NCBI RefSeq assembly: GCF_030250645.1
Contig: NZ_JASSVS010000009.1
Span: 123,827 to 187,826, forward strand
Reading direction: 5' to 3'
Source: Marinobacter azerbaijanicus
Lineage (GTDB): Bacteria; Pseudomonadota; Gammaproteobacteria; Pseudomonadales; Oleiphilaceae
DNA length: 64,000 nucleotides
The position numbers were made by a program, and so were the translations under genes. The notes beneath the pieces are model-generated. The model searched no databases and was not told the DNA's origin. It saw nothing but the letters and a program-made list of their open reading frames with translations. Shown piece by piece: positions 63,991 through 64,000 of this stretch; within the stretch, counting starts at the first letter, position 1; each line of letters starts with the position of its first letter.

Positions 63991-64000
63991 ATGAGACATC

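Overview
The window looks like part of a Marinobacter chromosome, or that of a very close marine gammaproteobacterium. The main reasons are a wax ester synthase (WS/DGAT) whose sequence I recognise as very close to the Marinobacter enzymes, an ectoine locus with its own aspartokinase, a complete assimilatory nitrate locus, and long gammaproteobacterial housekeeping blocks. No rRNA, tRNA, CRISPR array, intact insertion sequence or prophage was seen. The naming of families rests on my reading of the translated sequences; no database search was run.

Layout. 1-2.3 kb: truncated Na+/solute symporter plus a phosphoesterase-like protein. 2.4-7.0 kb: ectA-ectB-ask_ect without ectC, then a sigma-70 family factor with an unusual region 2.4. 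7.1-9.9 kb (minus): DUF3429, DUF6482, tag, Sfp-type phosphopantetheinyl transferase, pdxH. 10-20 kb: AsmA/DUF748 giant, periplasmic binding protein, yfbR, NfeD-SPFH pair, SDR, diguanylate cyclase with a class II glutamine amidotransferase, PF10118-like protein. 20-28 kb: AraC regulator, double TM2 protein, WS/DGAT, and an RND efflux pair whose pump gene carries a frameshift.

28-41.4 kb is the nitrate assimilation locus. NasT and NasS (regulators), NrtA-NrtB-NrtD (uptake), NasC-NirB-NirD (electron transfer and nitrite reduction) lie on the minus strand, and nasA (nitrate reductase) diverges on the plus strand. Each of the three structural units starts with a sigma54-type -24/-12 site followed by a leader with an intrinsic terminator and an ANTAR-type hexaloop hairpin (A at loop position 1, G at 4) that competes with the terminator. 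This gives a readable two-layer control: NtrC/sigma54 for nitrogen limitation and NasS/NasT antitermination for nitrate.

41.3-44.7 kb is an accessory pocket: SprT-like protease, AbiEi antitoxin with a 19-bp inverted-repeat operator, wrecked remains of its AbiEii toxin and of a second abiEi, a lipoprotein, an unknown 115-aa protein and an orphan Hcp. 44.9-47.3 kb: exbB-exbD-exbD-tonB with a Fur-like box. 47.5-54 kb: large dCACHE/PAS/GGDEF protein, TSUP transporter, lytic transglycosylase-like protein, amidase, unknown protein. 54-59.6 kb: a HupE/UreJ, TPR, lipoprotein and DUF4331 cluster divergent from an ECF sigma/anti-sigma pair, with the same TGCATC-N17-CGT motif facing both ways. 59.6-64 kb: HDOD protein and the metNIQ methionine importer.

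The most unusual signal is two families of long hairpin elements between genes. Family A (four copies near 21.3, 21.5, 27.9 and 28.5 kb) keeps a 20-nt loop and an inner stem almost unchanged while the 22-26 bp outer stem differs in every copy yet stays self-complementary. Family B (33.6 and 62.9 kb) shows the same behaviour with another core and sits just after the permease gene in two ABC transporter operons.
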